From: Octadecabacter dasysiphoniae
GTDB taxonomy: Bacteria > Pseudomonadota > Alphaproteobacteria > Rhodobacterales > Rhodobacteraceae
Length of the DNA stretch: 64,000 nucleotides
Assembly (NCBI RefSeq): GCF_021532615.1
Contig: NZ_JAKGAQ010000003.1
Location: 248,001-312,000, forward strand
Direction: 5' to 3'
Shown here: in pieces, positions 37,389 through 46,952 of the stretch
Numbering within the stretch: position 1 is the first letter of the stretch
How the letters are laid out: the number at the start of each line of letters is the position of its first letter
The notes under the pieces: model-generated
What the model was told of the DNA's origin: nothing
Database searches by the model: none
Seen by the model: only the letters and a program-made list of their open reading frames with translations
Program-made: the position numbers and the translations under genes

Positions 37389-38136
37389 CGCCCCGGAGTG
37401 GCCTGCTGGCGTGGGCCATTTCCCGTCTGTCGAAGTCACGTCAACTTTGGATGTAGCGCGTCAGGAGGCGGGGCAATTCCCTAACCCGACGTGGTTCACG
37501 GCCACCCGTCAAAGTGCATCGCGTGGTCGTCGCGGCCGTGTATGGGTCGCGCCAGAAGGCAACTTTTACGGCACGCTTTCAATGCCTTGCGCTGATCCCG
37601 AATCCGCGTCTTTGCGCAGTTTCGTAGCCGCCCTCGCGCTTCATGATGCATTGGGTGCGGTCATGGGCGATGGGCCGATGCTGGCGCTGAAATGGCCGAA
37701 CGATGTCTTGGTGAATAATGGCAAGGTCGCGGGTATCCTTCTTGAAAGTCTTAACCATGGTGGCCAGATGTGGGGGGTCGCCGTTGGTATCGGCGTTAAC
37801 CTGATCGCGGCCCCTGCCATGGATCAGGTTGAAGACAGCGCAGTTTATCCTGTGTCAGTAAAGGGTGAAAGCGGGGCCGATGTGTCGCCAGATACGTTCC
37901 TGAAAAACCTCGCGCCGGCCTTTGCGATGTATGACGCGCAGCTTGTGACCTATGGCTTTGCCCCGATCCGCGCGGCTTGGCTGGCACGCGCGGCAAAACT
38001 GGGTGAGACAATTACCGCACGTCTTCCAACTGAGTCCATCACAGGACGCTTTGATACTATAGACGAAAACGGGTATCTGGTGCTTAACACCGCCAAGGGG
38101 CCGCGCAGTATCGCCGCCGCCGACGTGTTTTTCTAA
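37378..38136 (+). CDS. birA: Biotin--[acetyl-CoA-carboxylase] ligase
   Basis: 252 residues if TTG 37378 is the start. The adenylation loop SRGRRGRVW and [19 protein letters not shown] are diagnostic of biotin protein ligase. It lacks an N-terminal helix-turn-helix, so it is a Class I, non-repressor BirA. Targets in this window include MccA Lys608. The start is uncertain: no ATG is available near the conserved WPAGVG, and GTG 37411 would cut into it. Gene order nuoN-birA-coaX-rnj is common in this family of bacteria. Confidence 0.92.
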   Translation: MSINAPEWPAGVGHFPSVEVTSTLDVARQEAGQFPNPTWFTATRQSASRGRRGRVWVAPEGNFYGTLSMPCADPESASLRSFVAALALHDALGAVMGDGPMLALKWPNDVLVNNGKVAGILLESLNHGGQMWGVAVGIGVNLIAAPAMDQVEDSAVYPVSVKGESGADVSPDTFLKNLAPAFAMYDAQLVTYGFAPIRAAWLARAAKLGETITARLPTESITGRFDTIDENGYLVLNTAKGPRSIAAADVFF

Positions 38137-38145
38137 GGACTGAAT

Positions 38146-38922
38146 ATGCTTCTGTGCATCGATTGTGGAAATACCAATACCGTCTTCGCCCTGTGGGACG
38201 GGGATGATTTCGTATGCACATTTCGCACCAGCACCGAATGGCAGCGCACCGCAGACCAATATTTCGTGTGGTACACAACGCTGTTGAACCACCACAAAAT
38301 TGACGCCCACGTGGACGAGGTGATCATTTCATCCACCGTGCCGCGTGTCGTGTTTAACCTGCGCGTCATGGCAGACCGCTATTTCGGGACGCGTCCCTAT
38401 GTGGTGACCAAAGCAGGATGTCTGTTACCCGTCGATCCGCGCGTGGACGAAGGCACGCAGGTCGGTCCTGACCGTTTGGTTAACACCGCGGGCGCGTTTG
38501 ATCGCCATGGCGGCGATCTGATCGTCGTCGATTTTGGCACCGCGACCACGTTCGATGTGGTTGCCGAAGACGGAGCATATGTGGGCGGTGTCATCGCCCC
38601 CGGCGTGAACCTGAGCCTTGAGGCCCTGCACCAAGCAGCCGCCGCATTGCCCCACGTTGACATTACGAAACCGCAGGCCGTGATCGGTACGAACACCGTG
38701 GCCTGCATGCAATCGGGCGTTTTTTGGGGCTATATCGGCCTTATCAATGGCCTGTGTGAACGGATAAAGGGCGAGTACGACCGCCCCATGAAAGTCGTAG
38801 GAACCGGAGGGTTGGCACCATTGTTTTCAAGTGGTTACGCCCTTTTTGACTGCATAGAAGATGACCTGACGATGCACGGATTGACCGTGATCCACAGGTT
38901 CAACAAGGACCAAAATAACTAA
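38146..38922 (+). CDS. coaX: Type III pantothenate kinase
   Basis: 258 residues, ASKHA fold. Phosphate-binding DCGNTNTVFALW at the N-terminus, GPDRLVNTAGAF and DFGTATTFDVVAEDG are characteristic of CoaX. It phosphorylates pantothenate, the first step of CoA synthesis, without feedback by CoA. It lies 9 bp after birA and 1 bp before rnj; all three genes probably share the transcript. Confidence 0.96.
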   Translation: MLLCIDCGNTNTVFALWDGDDFVCTFRTSTEWQRTADQYFVWYTTLLNHHKIDAHVDEVIISSTVPRVVFNLRVMADRYFGTRPYVVTKAGCLLPVDPRVDEGTQVGPDRLVNTAGAFDRHGGDLIVVDFGTATTFDVVAEDGAYVGGVIAPGVNLSLEALHQAAAALPHVDITKPQAVIGTNTVACMQSGVFWGYIGLINGLCERIKGEYDRPMKVVGTGGLAPLFSSGYALFDCIEDDLTMHGLTVIHRFNKDQNN

Positions 38923-38923
38923 A

Positions 38924-40591
38924 ATGAGTAAATCAAGATTGATGTATCTCCCCCTCGGTGGCGCGGGCGAGATCGGTATGAATTGCTATGTCTACGGATA
39001 TGGCCCAGAGGATGCAGAGCGCCTGATCGTTGTCGATCTCGGCGTGGCATTCCCCGACATGGACACAACCCCCGGCGTGGATTTGATCATGCCGGATATC
39101 GCGTGGCTCGAGGCCCGCAAAAACCAGATCGAAGCGATCTTTATCACCCACGCGCACGAAGACCACGTTGGCGCGGTTGGGCATTTGTACGAACGCCTTG
39201 GCGCGCCTATTTATTGTCGTGCGTTCACGGCCAACATCGCGCGTCGCAAGATGTCCGAACACGGCTATTCCGAGAATTCGGTCAAGGTCGTCGGCCCTTG
39301 GCCCGAGACTGTCAAAAAGGGACCGTTCGAGGTTGGCTTCGTTCCGATTTCCCATTCGATCCCCGAAAGCAGCGGTCTTGTGATCGACACCAAGGGTGGG
39401 CGCATCGTCCACACGGGCGATTTCAAGATCGACGTGGACCCAGGTGTGGGCGAACCGTTCGATCACGACCTTTGGGCGTCATTGGGCAAGGACGGCGTGA
39501 AAGCACTGGTTTGCGATTCCACGAACGTCTTTTCCAAAGAAGAGGGCCGCAGCGAATCCACTGTTGGACCTGAAATCGAAAAGTTTCTGAAGGACGCCAA
39601 AGGCATGGTTGCGGCGACGACATTTGCGTCCAACGTCAGCCGTGTGCGCACCATTGCGCTGGCCGCTGAACGGGCAGGGCGATCGGTGTGTTTGCTGGGT
39701 CGGTCTATGAAACGCATGACAGAAGCCGCCAAAGAAGTCGGTATTCTGACAGATTTCCCCAACATCATTCAGCCCGAAGACGTGGGTAATTTGCCGCGTG
39801 AAAACGTGTTGCTGTTGGTGACAGGATCGCAGGGCGAACGCCGCGCCGCATCCGCCCAACTGGCCAATGGCAAATACATGGGCATCACGATGAAAGAGGG
39901 CGACACGTTCCTGTTTTCTTCCAAAACGATCCCCGGTAACGAAAAGGGTGTCATCCATATCATGAACCAATTCAGTGAGTTGGGTGTCGATGTGGTTGAT
40001 GATAATGGCGGGCTGTACCACGTGTCTGGCCACGCCAACCGCCCCGATCTGGACACCATGCGCGATCTGGTTAAGCCACAAACGCTGATCCCGATGCACG
40101 GCGAACATCGCCACCTGCGCGAACACGTCAAAATTGCTGAGGCTGCTGGCACCCAAGGGGTCTTGGCGGTGAACGGCATGTTGATCGATCTGTCCGGCAA
40201 CCAGCCGCGGGTTGCGGAGTTCATTGAAACCGGCCGGACGTATCTGGATGGCAGCGTGAAAGTCGGCCAGTTTGACGGCATCGTGCGCGACCGTATCCGG
40301 TTGGCGTTGAACGGTCATGTGATTGTCACGCTGATCATTGATGAAGACGGCGATCCGTTGGGTGATCCATGGTGCGAGGTCATGGGCCTGCCGGAAACCG
40401 GACGCAACAACGCGCCACTGGTGGATGTTCTCGAAGAAGATCTGAGCCAGTTTATGGGCCGTGCCAACAACAAGACCATTGCCGACGACACCAAGCTGGA
40501 AAAAGAGCTGCGTCAAATTGCACGCAAAACGTCGCAAGGCGAGATCGGCAAGAAGCCCGAGGTTACGGTTGTGATTTCCCGTCTGGGTTAA
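38924..40591 (+). CDS. rnj: Ribonuclease J
   Basis: 555 residues: metallo-beta-lactamase/beta-CASP RNase. Metal ligands THAHEDHVGAVGH, later HTGDFK and the C-terminal motif with SGHANRPD. Endo- and 5'-3' exoribonuclease in rRNA maturation and mRNA decay; alphaproteobacteria commonly have it alongside RNase E. ATG at 38924, with little ribosome site. It ends at a strong bidirectional terminator. Confidence 0.95.
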   Translation: MSKSRLMYLPLGGAGEIGMNCYVYGYGPEDAERLIVVDLGVAFPDMDTTPGVDLIMPDIAWLEARKNQIEAIFITHAHEDHVGAVGHLYERLGAPIYCRAFTANIARRKMSEHGYSENSVKVVGPWPETVKKGPFEVGFVPISHSIPESSGLVIDTKGGRIVHTGDFKIDVDPGVGEPFDHDLWASLGKDGVKALVCDSTNVFSKEEGRSESTVGPEIEKFLKDAKGMVAATTFASNVSRVRTIALAAERAGRSVCLLGRSMKRMTEAAKEVGILTDFPNIIQPEDVGNLPRENVLLLVTGSQGERRAASAQLANGKYMGITMKEGDTFLFSSKTIPGNEKGVIHIMNQFSELGVDVVDDNGGLYHVSGHANRPDLDTMRDLVKPQTLIPMHGEHRHLREHVKIAEAAGTQGVLAVNGMLIDLSGNQPRVAEFIETGRTYLDGSVKVGQFDGIVRDRIRLALNGHVIVTLIIDEDGDPLGDPWCEVMGLPETGRNNAPLVDVLEEDLSQFMGRANNKTIADDTKLEKELRQIARKTSQGEIGKKPEVTVVISRLG

Positions 40592-40606
40592 TCGGATGCC
40601 ATAACG

Positions 40607-40638
40607 AAAAAAGGGCGCTCGAATGAGCGCCCTTTTTT
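40607..40638. terminator. Bidirectional Rho-independent terminator between rnj and DEAD-box gene
   Basis: AAAAAAGGGCGCTC (40607-40620) and GAGCGCCCTTTTTT (40625-40638) form a perfect 14-bp stem with a GAAT loop. A-tract and T-tract make it functional for both the plus-strand rnj operon and the minus-strand helicase gene, whose stops flank it. Confidence 0.92.
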
Positions 40639-40655
40639 GTTTCTATTGCAGTGCG

Positions 40656-42203
40656 TTAGCTTTCGTAACGCTCTTCGAAGCTCTTGGAAATGAACGTCGG
40701 GGCGTCGTCTCCCATACCAATGATCTTCGCGCCACGATCCTGCTGATTGTCACGCCCGCCACGGTTACGTCCGCCACGTTGTGACCGCTCCCGTTGGGGT
40801 TTGTTCTCGACCTTAGGCTCATCTGTTTTTGGGGCTTCGGTTTTGGGTGCCTCGGTTTTGGGCGCATCCGTTACAGGCGTATCTGTTGTCGGTTCGGTCA
40901 CGTCATCCTGCTTGGGCGCGTCCGGCTTTTTGCGCCCCCGACCTCCGCGCGAACGCGTGCGCTTTGGCTTGTCCTCAGACGTTGTGTCCGCAGTTGGTGC
41001 CTCTGCCTTGGGGGCTTCTTTCGCATCGATAGGGTCCGCTTTCGGGGCGTCGTCTGCCCGCACACCATGCACATCCATGCGCGGTATTTTCATTTCGACA
41101 AGACGTTCAATGTCGTCAAAATTCTTTTCATCACGCGGCGTGCAGATCATGATCGTCGTGCCCTTTTTGCCTGCACGACCCGTGCGACCGATCCGGTGCA
41201 CGTAGTCTTCGGCATGGCTTGGCACATCGTAGTTGAACACGTGGCTGACGTTCGGAATATCAAGGCCACGGGCCGCGACATCAGACGCCACAAGAAAGCG
41301 CAACGTGCCGTCGCGGAACCCGTCAAGCGTGCGCATGCGGTGGCTTTGATCCAGGTCACCATGAATGGGAGAGGCATCAAGCCCGGCCTTCGTCATGGAT
41401 TTCGCAACCGCATCTACGTCGATCTTGCGATTGCAAAAGATGATCCCGTTGCGGCATTCGTCGCCTTCAGAGGCGATCAAATCACGCAGCAATTTCTGCT
41501 TTTCGGCGGCATTTTTCGCGCCACCTTTGAACATGACCACGCCCTGCTTGATGTTCTCGGACGTCGTCGCGGCACGTGCCACTTCGATTTTTGCAGGGTT
41601 GGACAGGAAGGTGTTGGTAATCCGCTCGATCTCTGGCGCCATGGTGGCAGAGAAGAACAATGTTTGGCGGGTAAACGGCGTGAGGCCGAAAATGCGTTCG
41701 ATATCAGGGATGAATCCCATATCGAGCATACGGTCAGCCTCGTCGACGACCATGATTTTCACGTCTGACAAGATCAACTTGCCGCGTTCAAAATGGTCGA
41801 GCAGGCGGCCCGGTGTCGCGATCAATACATCAACGCCGCGGTCGATCAGCTTGTCTTGTTCTTTGAACGACACGCCACCAATTAACAAAGCCTTCGTTAG
41901 CTTGGTGTATTTTGCATAAGCGTCAAAGTTTTCCGCAACTTGTGCGGCCAGTTCGCGCGTCGGCGCGAGTACCAAAGATCGCGGCATGCGCGCACGGGCG
42001 CGCCCACGTTTAAGCGCTGTTATCATCGGCAGCGTGAAGCTGGCGGTCTTACCGGTGCCCGTTTGGGCGATCCCAAGAACGTCACGACCTTCCAAAGCTG
42101 GGGGAATCGCCCCGGCCTGAATAGGGGTCGGCGTCTCATAGCCGGTTTCTTCGACGGCCTTGAGGACCTTCTTGTCGAGGTTTAAGTCACTGAATTTTAT
42201 CAA
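40656..42203 (-). CDS. DEAD-box ATP-dependent RNA helicase
   Basis: 515 residues. All core motifs are visible: AQTGTGKT, PTRELAAQ, VDEADRMLD, SATMA, FVASDVAARGLDIP-type region and HRIGRTGRAG. The C-terminal ~130 residues are low complexity: APKTEAPKTEAPKTDEPK-like repeats, then Arg/Gly-rich RGGRNRGGRD, likely RNA-binding. RhlE/CsdA-like; role in ribosome assembly or cold response inferred. Start is TTG 42203, preceded by AAAGGA at 5 bases; family N-termini (KFSDLNL) begin there and no ATG fits. Confidence 0.93.
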   Translation of the reverse strand: MIKFSDLNLDKKVLKAVEETGYETPTPIQAGAIPPALEGRDVLGIAQTGTGKTASFTLPMITALKRGRARARMPRSLVLAPTRELAAQVAENFDAYAKYTKLTKALLIGGVSFKEQDKLIDRGVDVLIATPGRLLDHFERGKLILSDVKIMVVDEADRMLDMGFIPDIERIFGLTPFTRQTLFFSATMAPEIERITNTFLSNPAKIEVARAATTSENIKQGVVMFKGGAKNAAEKQKLLRDLIASEGDECRNGIIFCNRKIDVDAVAKSMTKAGLDASPIHGDLDQSHRMRTLDGFRDGTLRFLVASDVAARGLDIPNVSHVFNYDVPSHAEDYVHRIGRTGRAGKKGTTIMICTPRDEKNFDDIERLVEMKIPRMDVHGVRADDAPKADPIDAKEAPKAEAPTADTTSEDKPKRTRSRGGRGRKKPDAPKQDDVTEPTTDTPVTDAPKTEAPKTEAPKTDEPKVENKPQRERSQRGGRNRGGRDNQQDRGAKIIGMGDDAPTFISKSFEERYES

Positions 42204-42315
42204 GTTATTCCTTTCGCGGAGTTTGCAGCCTAGAGGCCGCAATCGTCACGCGGCCAGACGGGCCGAATTGCCTGTCTTTTGGGTGGCAAACACCTACGCA
42301 GGGGCGCGCGTAAGG

Positions 42316-42927
42316 TCAAGTAAACAAAGGGGTTTGCGCCGATGGGTGGATCGCGGGGACATATCCGCCACGCAATACGTCCAGCATTGGCACACAGGTC
42401 AGAACGGTGACGATGCCAGTCGGGCGCGGGACGGGCGCGCCGTAGCCTTGTGGTATGGCGGGCAACGCCGCGTCCTGTGTTACTAGCATGATATCGTCGG
42501 CCTTGATGAATGTGCCGGGGGGCAGGGCGTCGGCGTTTGCATGATGTGTCTGCAATTTGCGTGCGCCGTTGATTGCGCGGGCGGCATGCAATACCTGATC
42601 CATCTGGGGCGCTTTCAGTTTCGTGCCCCAAGCCTCTGAAAATTCAATGTAATTTACACGGCGGCAGTAAGCGCACGGACGGTGCCCTGCAGCCATGGCG
42701 ACCGCTTCATCAAGGAAAAACAGCTCTGTCCAGTTGCGGCCCGTCATCACAGGCCGGCGCCGATTTTGCCATGTCAGGGTGCAACAAATCCAGGCGCGAT
42801 GCTTCCACAGCGCGTCACCCATGATCTTATCGCTGGTGTGCAATATGCCGCGGTTTCCGGTGAACATGCCGCGCGATTGAACGGCCAGAATTTGGCCATC
42901 CGGCTGCACGCGATTGCGCAACGTCAT
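42316..42927 (-). CDS. Conserved hypothetical protein with RPCxYCR motif
   Basis: 203 residues, predicted soluble. MTLRNRVQPDG at the start, GNRGILH, WICCTLTWQNRRRPVM and AAGHRPCAYCRRVNY recur in a family I remember only as uncharacterised; the CxxC within a basic helix recalls zinc- or nucleic-acid-binding modules such as the Ada N-domain, but the rest does not match. No ribosome site is obvious. It follows the helicase gene's leader; direction suggests independent transcription. Confidence 0.7.
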   Translation of the reverse strand: MTLRNRVQPDGQILAVQSRGMFTGNRGILHTSDKIMGDALWKHRAWICCTLTWQNRRRPVMTGRNWTELFFLDEAVAMAAGHRPCAYCRRVNYIEFSEAWGTKLKAPQMDQVLHAARAINGARKLQTHHANADALPPGTFIKADDIMLVTQDAALPAIPQGYGAPVPRPTGIVTVLTCVPMLDVLRGGYVPAIHPSAQTPLFT

Positions 42928-42961
42928 TGGGATTTAGCGGTCTTGGACATTTTACGCGCCT

Positions 42962-43402
42962 TTACAGCGCTTGGGCACCGGTCAGAACGGTGGTCTGCCA
43001 TGTTTCAGGATCCGTCACTGTTTCCAATGCGCCGCGCAACGTGACGCGTTTGCCTTCTTCAAAGGTGATCGGGTCAGCCATAGACACTTGCAAAGACGTG
43101 CCGTGTTCAGGCGATCCGCAGAACGGGCAAAACCCCATGTCGGAAATCAGGATGAAGTCGCTGATTTCCACGCCGTCAGACAACGGAACAAGATAGCCAG
43201 AAATGTCGAACTGATCCACGCCGTTTTCGATGGCCGACGGAAAGACCTTGCGGACTTCGTAGGTTGTTTCAGTAACGATTTCTTCGACTTCGATCTGCGC
43301 GAGCAAATCCCACTGGGCTGCGGTGTCATCAGCCCAAACCGCACCAGCGGCAAATGTCATAGGCGCAGCAAGAGCGATGGCAGATACTGAGGTCTTGGTC
43401 AT
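42962..43402 (-). CDS. Exported CPFC-motif protein, DUF3299-like
   Basis: 146 residues with a signal peptide (MTKTSVSAIALAAPMTFAAG, cut after VWA). The mature part, ISGYLVPLSDGVEISDFILI followed by GFCPFCGSPEHG, resembles DUF3299 proteins; the CPFC pair could bind a metal or be redox active. GGAG is 7 bases before ATG 43402. Periplasmic; function unknown. Possibly linked to copper or thiol chemistry, not testable here. Confidence 0.75.
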   Translation of the reverse strand: MTKTSVSAIALAAPMTFAAGAVWADDTAAQWDLLAQIEVEEIVTETTYEVRKVFPSAIENGVDQFDISGYLVPLSDGVEISDFILISDMGFCPFCGSPEHGTSLQVSMADPITFEEGKRVTLRGALETVTDPETWQTTVLTGAQAL

Positions 43403-43493
43403 GAATGTCTCCGGCTTTTTGGGGAACCTAACGCGGCGGCTAAGTGCGATCCAGTCACACAATCGGCATTCGGCAGAATGTTGCGGATCGGAC

Positions 43494-45092
43494 TCAGCCT
43501 GCCATCATTTCCTTTGTCGCCGTCAGGGACACGTCGGGGTAGTCGCGCCCGACGCGGTCGATATCCCATTGCAAACGGGTGAGGTATACCGTGTCACCGT
43601 CGCTGTCGGTTCCGATGTGCTGTTTATTCGCAGCCGAGAATTTTTCAACCGCGTCTTTGTCACCAGACACCCAGCGCGCGGACGTGAATTGGGATTGTTC
43701 GAACCGCACGGGAAGGCCGTATTCCAACTCGATCCGTGACGCGAGAACTTCGAATTGCAACGGCCCGACAACGCCGACGATGAAACCCGACCCGAATGAG
43801 GGCTTGAACACTTTGGCAGCACCTTCTTCGGCAAATTGCATCAGCGCCTTTTCGAGGTGCTTGGATTTGAGCGGATCACCCGCGCGCACACCTTGCAGCA
43901 GTTCGGGCGCAAAGGACGGGATGCCTTTGACCTGCAACATTTCGCCGGTCGTTAACGTATCACCGATGCGCAACTGGCCGTGGTTTGGAATACCGATGAT
44001 GTCGCCCGCCCATGCTTCTTCGGCGAGTTCGCGATCAGAGGCGAGGAACAGCACAGGGTTAGAAATCGCCATCGGCTTTTTGGTGCGTACATGGGTCAGT
44101 TTCATGCCACGCGTAAAATGGCCCGATGCCATGCGCACGAACGCCACGCGGTCGCGGTGCTTTGGGTCCATGTTGGCCTGCACCTTGAACACAAAGCCCG
44201 CGACGTTCTTTTCCTCGGGCATAATCGTGCGGGGTTGGGCGGTTTGGGGTTGGGGCTCGGGGCCGAAATTGGCGATCCCTTCCATCAATTCGCGCACGCC
44301 GAACGAGTTGACCGCTGAGCCGAACCAGATCGGGGTCATTGTCCCCTCGAGCACCGCTTTGGGGTCGAGCGTTGGCAAAAGCTCTTTTGCCATCTCAATG
44401 TCTTCGCGGAACTTCGCAAGCAGATGGGCGGGCACGTGTTCTTCCCATTTCGGGTCGTCCATACCGTTGATCTCAACAGATTCAGCGACCTTATTGCGGT
44501 CCGCGCGGTCCATAATATCAAGGCGGTCGCGCAGGATGTCATAACAGCCAATAAAATCGCGCCCGACACCGATGGGCCAGCTTGCAGGGGTCACATCAAT
44601 AGCGAGGTTTTCTTGAATCTCATCAATGATTTCAAAGGTATCTCGGCTTTCGCGGTCCATCTTGTTACAGAATGTCAGGATGGGCAGGTCGCGCAGACGA
44701 CAGACCTCAAACAGTTTTTGCGTTTGGGATTCCACACCCTTTGCACCGTCAATCACCATCACGGCGGCATCAACGGCTGTAAGGGTCCGATATGTGTCTT
44801 CCGAAAAATCGGAGTGGCCGGGGGTATCGACCAGATTATAACGGAAGTGCTTGTAATCAAATGACATCGCAGAGGCCGAAACCGAAATGCCGCGGTCTTT
44901 TTCCATCTGCATAAAGTCGGATCGCGTGCGCCGTGCCTCACCCTTGGCGCGCACTTGGCCCGCCATCTGAATGGCCCCGCCAAACAGCAGGAATTTTTCG
45001 GTCAGCGTCGTCTTACCTGCATCCGGGTGCGAGATGATCGCGAAGGTCCGGCGGCGGGCAATTTCGGCGGGGAGGTCTGGGCGATTTGTCAT
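43494..45092 (-). CDS. prfC: Peptide chain release factor 3
   Basis: 532 residues, translational GTPase that recycles RF1/RF2. G1 SHPDAGKTTLTEKFLL, the switch region around EKDRGISVSASAMSF, G3 DTPGHSDF and G4 CNKMDR are present, with the RF3-specific C-terminal domain. ATG 45092 (MTNRPDLPAEIARRR) is chosen over an upstream in-frame start with a non-conserved leader. Length matches the family. Confidence 0.96.
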   Translation of the reverse strand: MTNRPDLPAEIARRRTFAIISHPDAGKTTLTEKFLLFGGAIQMAGQVRAKGEARRTRSDFMQMEKDRGISVSASAMSFDYKHFRYNLVDTPGHSDFSEDTYRTLTAVDAAVMVIDGAKGVESQTQKLFEVCRLRDLPILTFCNKMDRESRDTFEIIDEIQENLAIDVTPASWPIGVGRDFIGCYDILRDRLDIMDRADRNKVAESVEINGMDDPKWEEHVPAHLLAKFREDIEMAKELLPTLDPKAVLEGTMTPIWFGSAVNSFGVRELMEGIANFGPEPQPQTAQPRTIMPEEKNVAGFVFKVQANMDPKHRDRVAFVRMASGHFTRGMKLTHVRTKKPMAISNPVLFLASDRELAEEAWAGDIIGIPNHGQLRIGDTLTTGEMLQVKGIPSFAPELLQGVRAGDPLKSKHLEKALMQFAEEGAAKVFKPSFGSGFIVGVVGPLQFEVLASRIELEYGLPVRFEQSQFTSARWVSGDKDAVEKFSAANKQHIGTDSDGDTVYLTRLQWDIDRVGRDYPDVSLTATKEMMAG

Positions 45093-45141
45093 GCCCCGCG
45101 CTATAGCGGGCGCGGGGGAGCGGCGCAATGAACTGTCGCGC

Positions 45142-45726
45142 TTAGTCGGTAACGGCGGTGACAAGGGTTCCGGGAACTACATCGTCGTTCAAAGTGAATG
45201 TGCTGCTGCCCGGTGTTGTGTCGCCCAAGATACCGATGATGGGTGTGCCTTTTAGGTGGCCTTCCCAGAAGGCATCTACGCCGATGACATTGCCGTCGCC
45301 TGTCAGCACTCCGACGATTTGACCTTCAACATCGTTGGGGTTCACGGCACCAATAACACCGTCTTCAAGCACCAGAACGCCGGCGTATTTCGAAAAGTCT
45401 TCGTTGGTGTCAAAGCCGCTGAAATTGCCCATTTCGCCTGACAAGGTGCTGTCGTCGAAATCCACGGTGATGGCGGCATCGCCCAGCAGGACGACGCCAT
45501 CGGATTTGGTCCCAACGGCAAGGGAAGCCTCACCGCGATACGTCGCCTCGCCCGTTTCGGGAACGCCGAGGTAAGCAGTGTTTGAACGATCTTCCAATGT
45601 TGCGCGTCGCGACAGAAAATCATCACGGGTATCAGCGAATTCGAGAGCGCCTTTGATGTCGCCGCATGCACTTAGGGATAGGCCTGTGGCCAGGATGAGG
45701 GCGGGGGGGATGCAAACATGAACCAT
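45142..45726 (-). CDS. TbpB/FHbp-like surface lipoprotein (putative)
   Basis: 194 residues with a lipoprotein signal (LATGLSLSACGD, Cys21). The C-terminal part has the beta-barrel pattern of transferrin-binding-protein-like lipoproteins: ATYRGEASLAV, LLGDAAITVDFDDSTLSG and FWEGHLKGTPIIG. Such proteins can be surface exposed via Slam-type export, but no Slam gene is in the window. No iron genes are adjacent. Ligand unknown. Confidence 0.7.
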   Translation of the reverse strand: MVHVCIPPALILATGLSLSACGDIKGALEFADTRDDFLSRRATLEDRSNTAYLGVPETGEATYRGEASLAVGTKSDGVVLLGDAAITVDFDDSTLSGEMGNFSGFDTNEDFSKYAGVLVLEDGVIGAVNPNDVEGQIVGVLTGDGNVIGVDAFWEGHLKGTPIIGILGDTTPGSSTFTLNDDVVPGTLVTAVTD

Positions 45727-45816
45727 GGCGCAGCGATAAGGCTGGTTGGTTTACAGGTGGTTGAAGATCAAATTTGAACTAATATTTTTGTATCCTGAGC
45801 GGAAACAATCAGCGCT

Positions 45817-46800
45817 TCAGCTGGAGGATGCCCGTTTCAGCAGTGTCACGACGTCGGGACGATTGGCGAGGCTTTCGGTCACCTCAAACGCCTGATGGGC
45901 GGTGTCACTGTGGTTATCTTTCGCGACGTTATCGGGCAGTGCGGCGCGGGTGCGCGCGTCGACCAACAACGTTTCGGCCGCGATGCCTTCGGCGTAGATA
46001 ATCTGGTGGTCGTCAAACAGGATCTGGAAGTAGTCCACAAATCCGCCGTCTTGTTGATAGACCGTGTCGCCATTGATCAGGTGGCGCACCTTGACCAACA
46101 CTTCAGAACGGCCTGCGCCAAGGCGGTCTTCGCGTTGGTAGATAAACAGGCGGTGATCGGGCGACAGGACAAGGTCGCGGGTGTTGAACAGTGCGCCTTC
46201 GCGGATCACCACAGGGGCGTAATCGCCCACGGCGCGCAGTGTTGTTTCACCAATCCAGCGGATGTCTTGGGGACCCGCGTCGCGGGTTAACAAACGATCA
46301 CCGATCTTGAGGTCTTCGATGGGCACTTGCGCGCCAGATGCCAGCGTAATGTGGGTGCCACGGGCAAAACGCACGCAGGCCACATCGCCAAACTTTGCCG
46401 AAGCAGTATCGCGATCCGCGCCGACAAGGCGATAGTCGGTTTCAATATCGAGGTTGGCCAGCGGCATGACGTAGACCTCTGCGGCTTCGTCCCCTTCAAC
46501 TTCGACCAGGATCAATGCTTCGTAGGTTGCGCTGTCGCGGCCCATCAATGTGATGCAGCAGTCAAGATACAGCGCATTGCCTGGCGTCCCGATTTCGGAA
46601 TCGTCTGCCAGAATGAAACCGTTATCGCTGCCCTTTTCGTACGTTAACGCCTTGCGCGTGCTGTGTTCCGTCAATTGATAGACGTCATCCAGCATCAATT
46701 CGTCCATAAAGGACACGGCTTCGCCTTCGGCCACACCGTCTGTCACGACAAAGGCGTCGGACGGGAAAACAGCGATGGTGTTGCGTGTGTTGCTGGACAT
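45817..46800 (-). CDS. Hint-domain protein (Hedgehog/intein-like, Hint_2)
   Basis: 327 residues. A Hint_2-type domain begins near VACVRFARGTHITLASGAQV (about 145) and continues with VPIEDLKIGDRLLTRD, LVLSPDHRLFI and ETLLVDAR. Such domains are abundant in Roseobacters, usually in large secreted RTX proteins; this one has only a short N-terminal region and no calcium repeats. The conserved Cys at the start of the domain is present (AC-VRFARGT), so autoprocessing is conceivable but unproven. Confidence 0.82.
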   Translation of the reverse strand: MSSNTRNTIAVFPSDAFVVTDGVAEGEAVSFMDELMLDDVYQLTEHSTRKALTYEKGSDNGFILADDSEIGTPGNALYLDCCITLMGRDSATYEALILVEVEGDEAAEVYVMPLANLDIETDYRLVGADRDTASAKFGDVACVRFARGTHITLASGAQVPIEDLKIGDRLLTRDAGPQDIRWIGETTLRAVGDYAPVVIREGALFNTRDLVLSPDHRLFIYQREDRLGAGRSEVLVKVRHLINGDTVYQQDGGFVDYFQILFDDHQIIYAEGIAAETLLVDARTRAALPDNVAKDNHSDTAHQAFEVTESLANRPDVVTLLKRASSS

Positions 46801-46952
46801 GGGGCGAACTCAACTTGAAACAGGGGTGGTCAATATACGAATAGCTACCCTAGAAATGGGGCGAAATATCGTCAACGATCTGGCCAAGCATCGGTTTTGT
46901 TGACGGATGGGTTATTAATAGGCGGCGTGGACCGCAATGGGAAGGAACGGCA

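Noticed and set aside
37411..38136. GTG 37411 as birA start
   Set aside because: It removes the conserved WPAGVG-like N-terminus and its GGAG is 12 bases away; TTG 37378 keeps it, although its ribosome site is weak.
45727..46952. A defence or toxin island around the Hint-domain and TbpB-like genes
   Set aside because: No toxin, immunity, nuclease or integrase gene nearby; base composition is like the surroundings.
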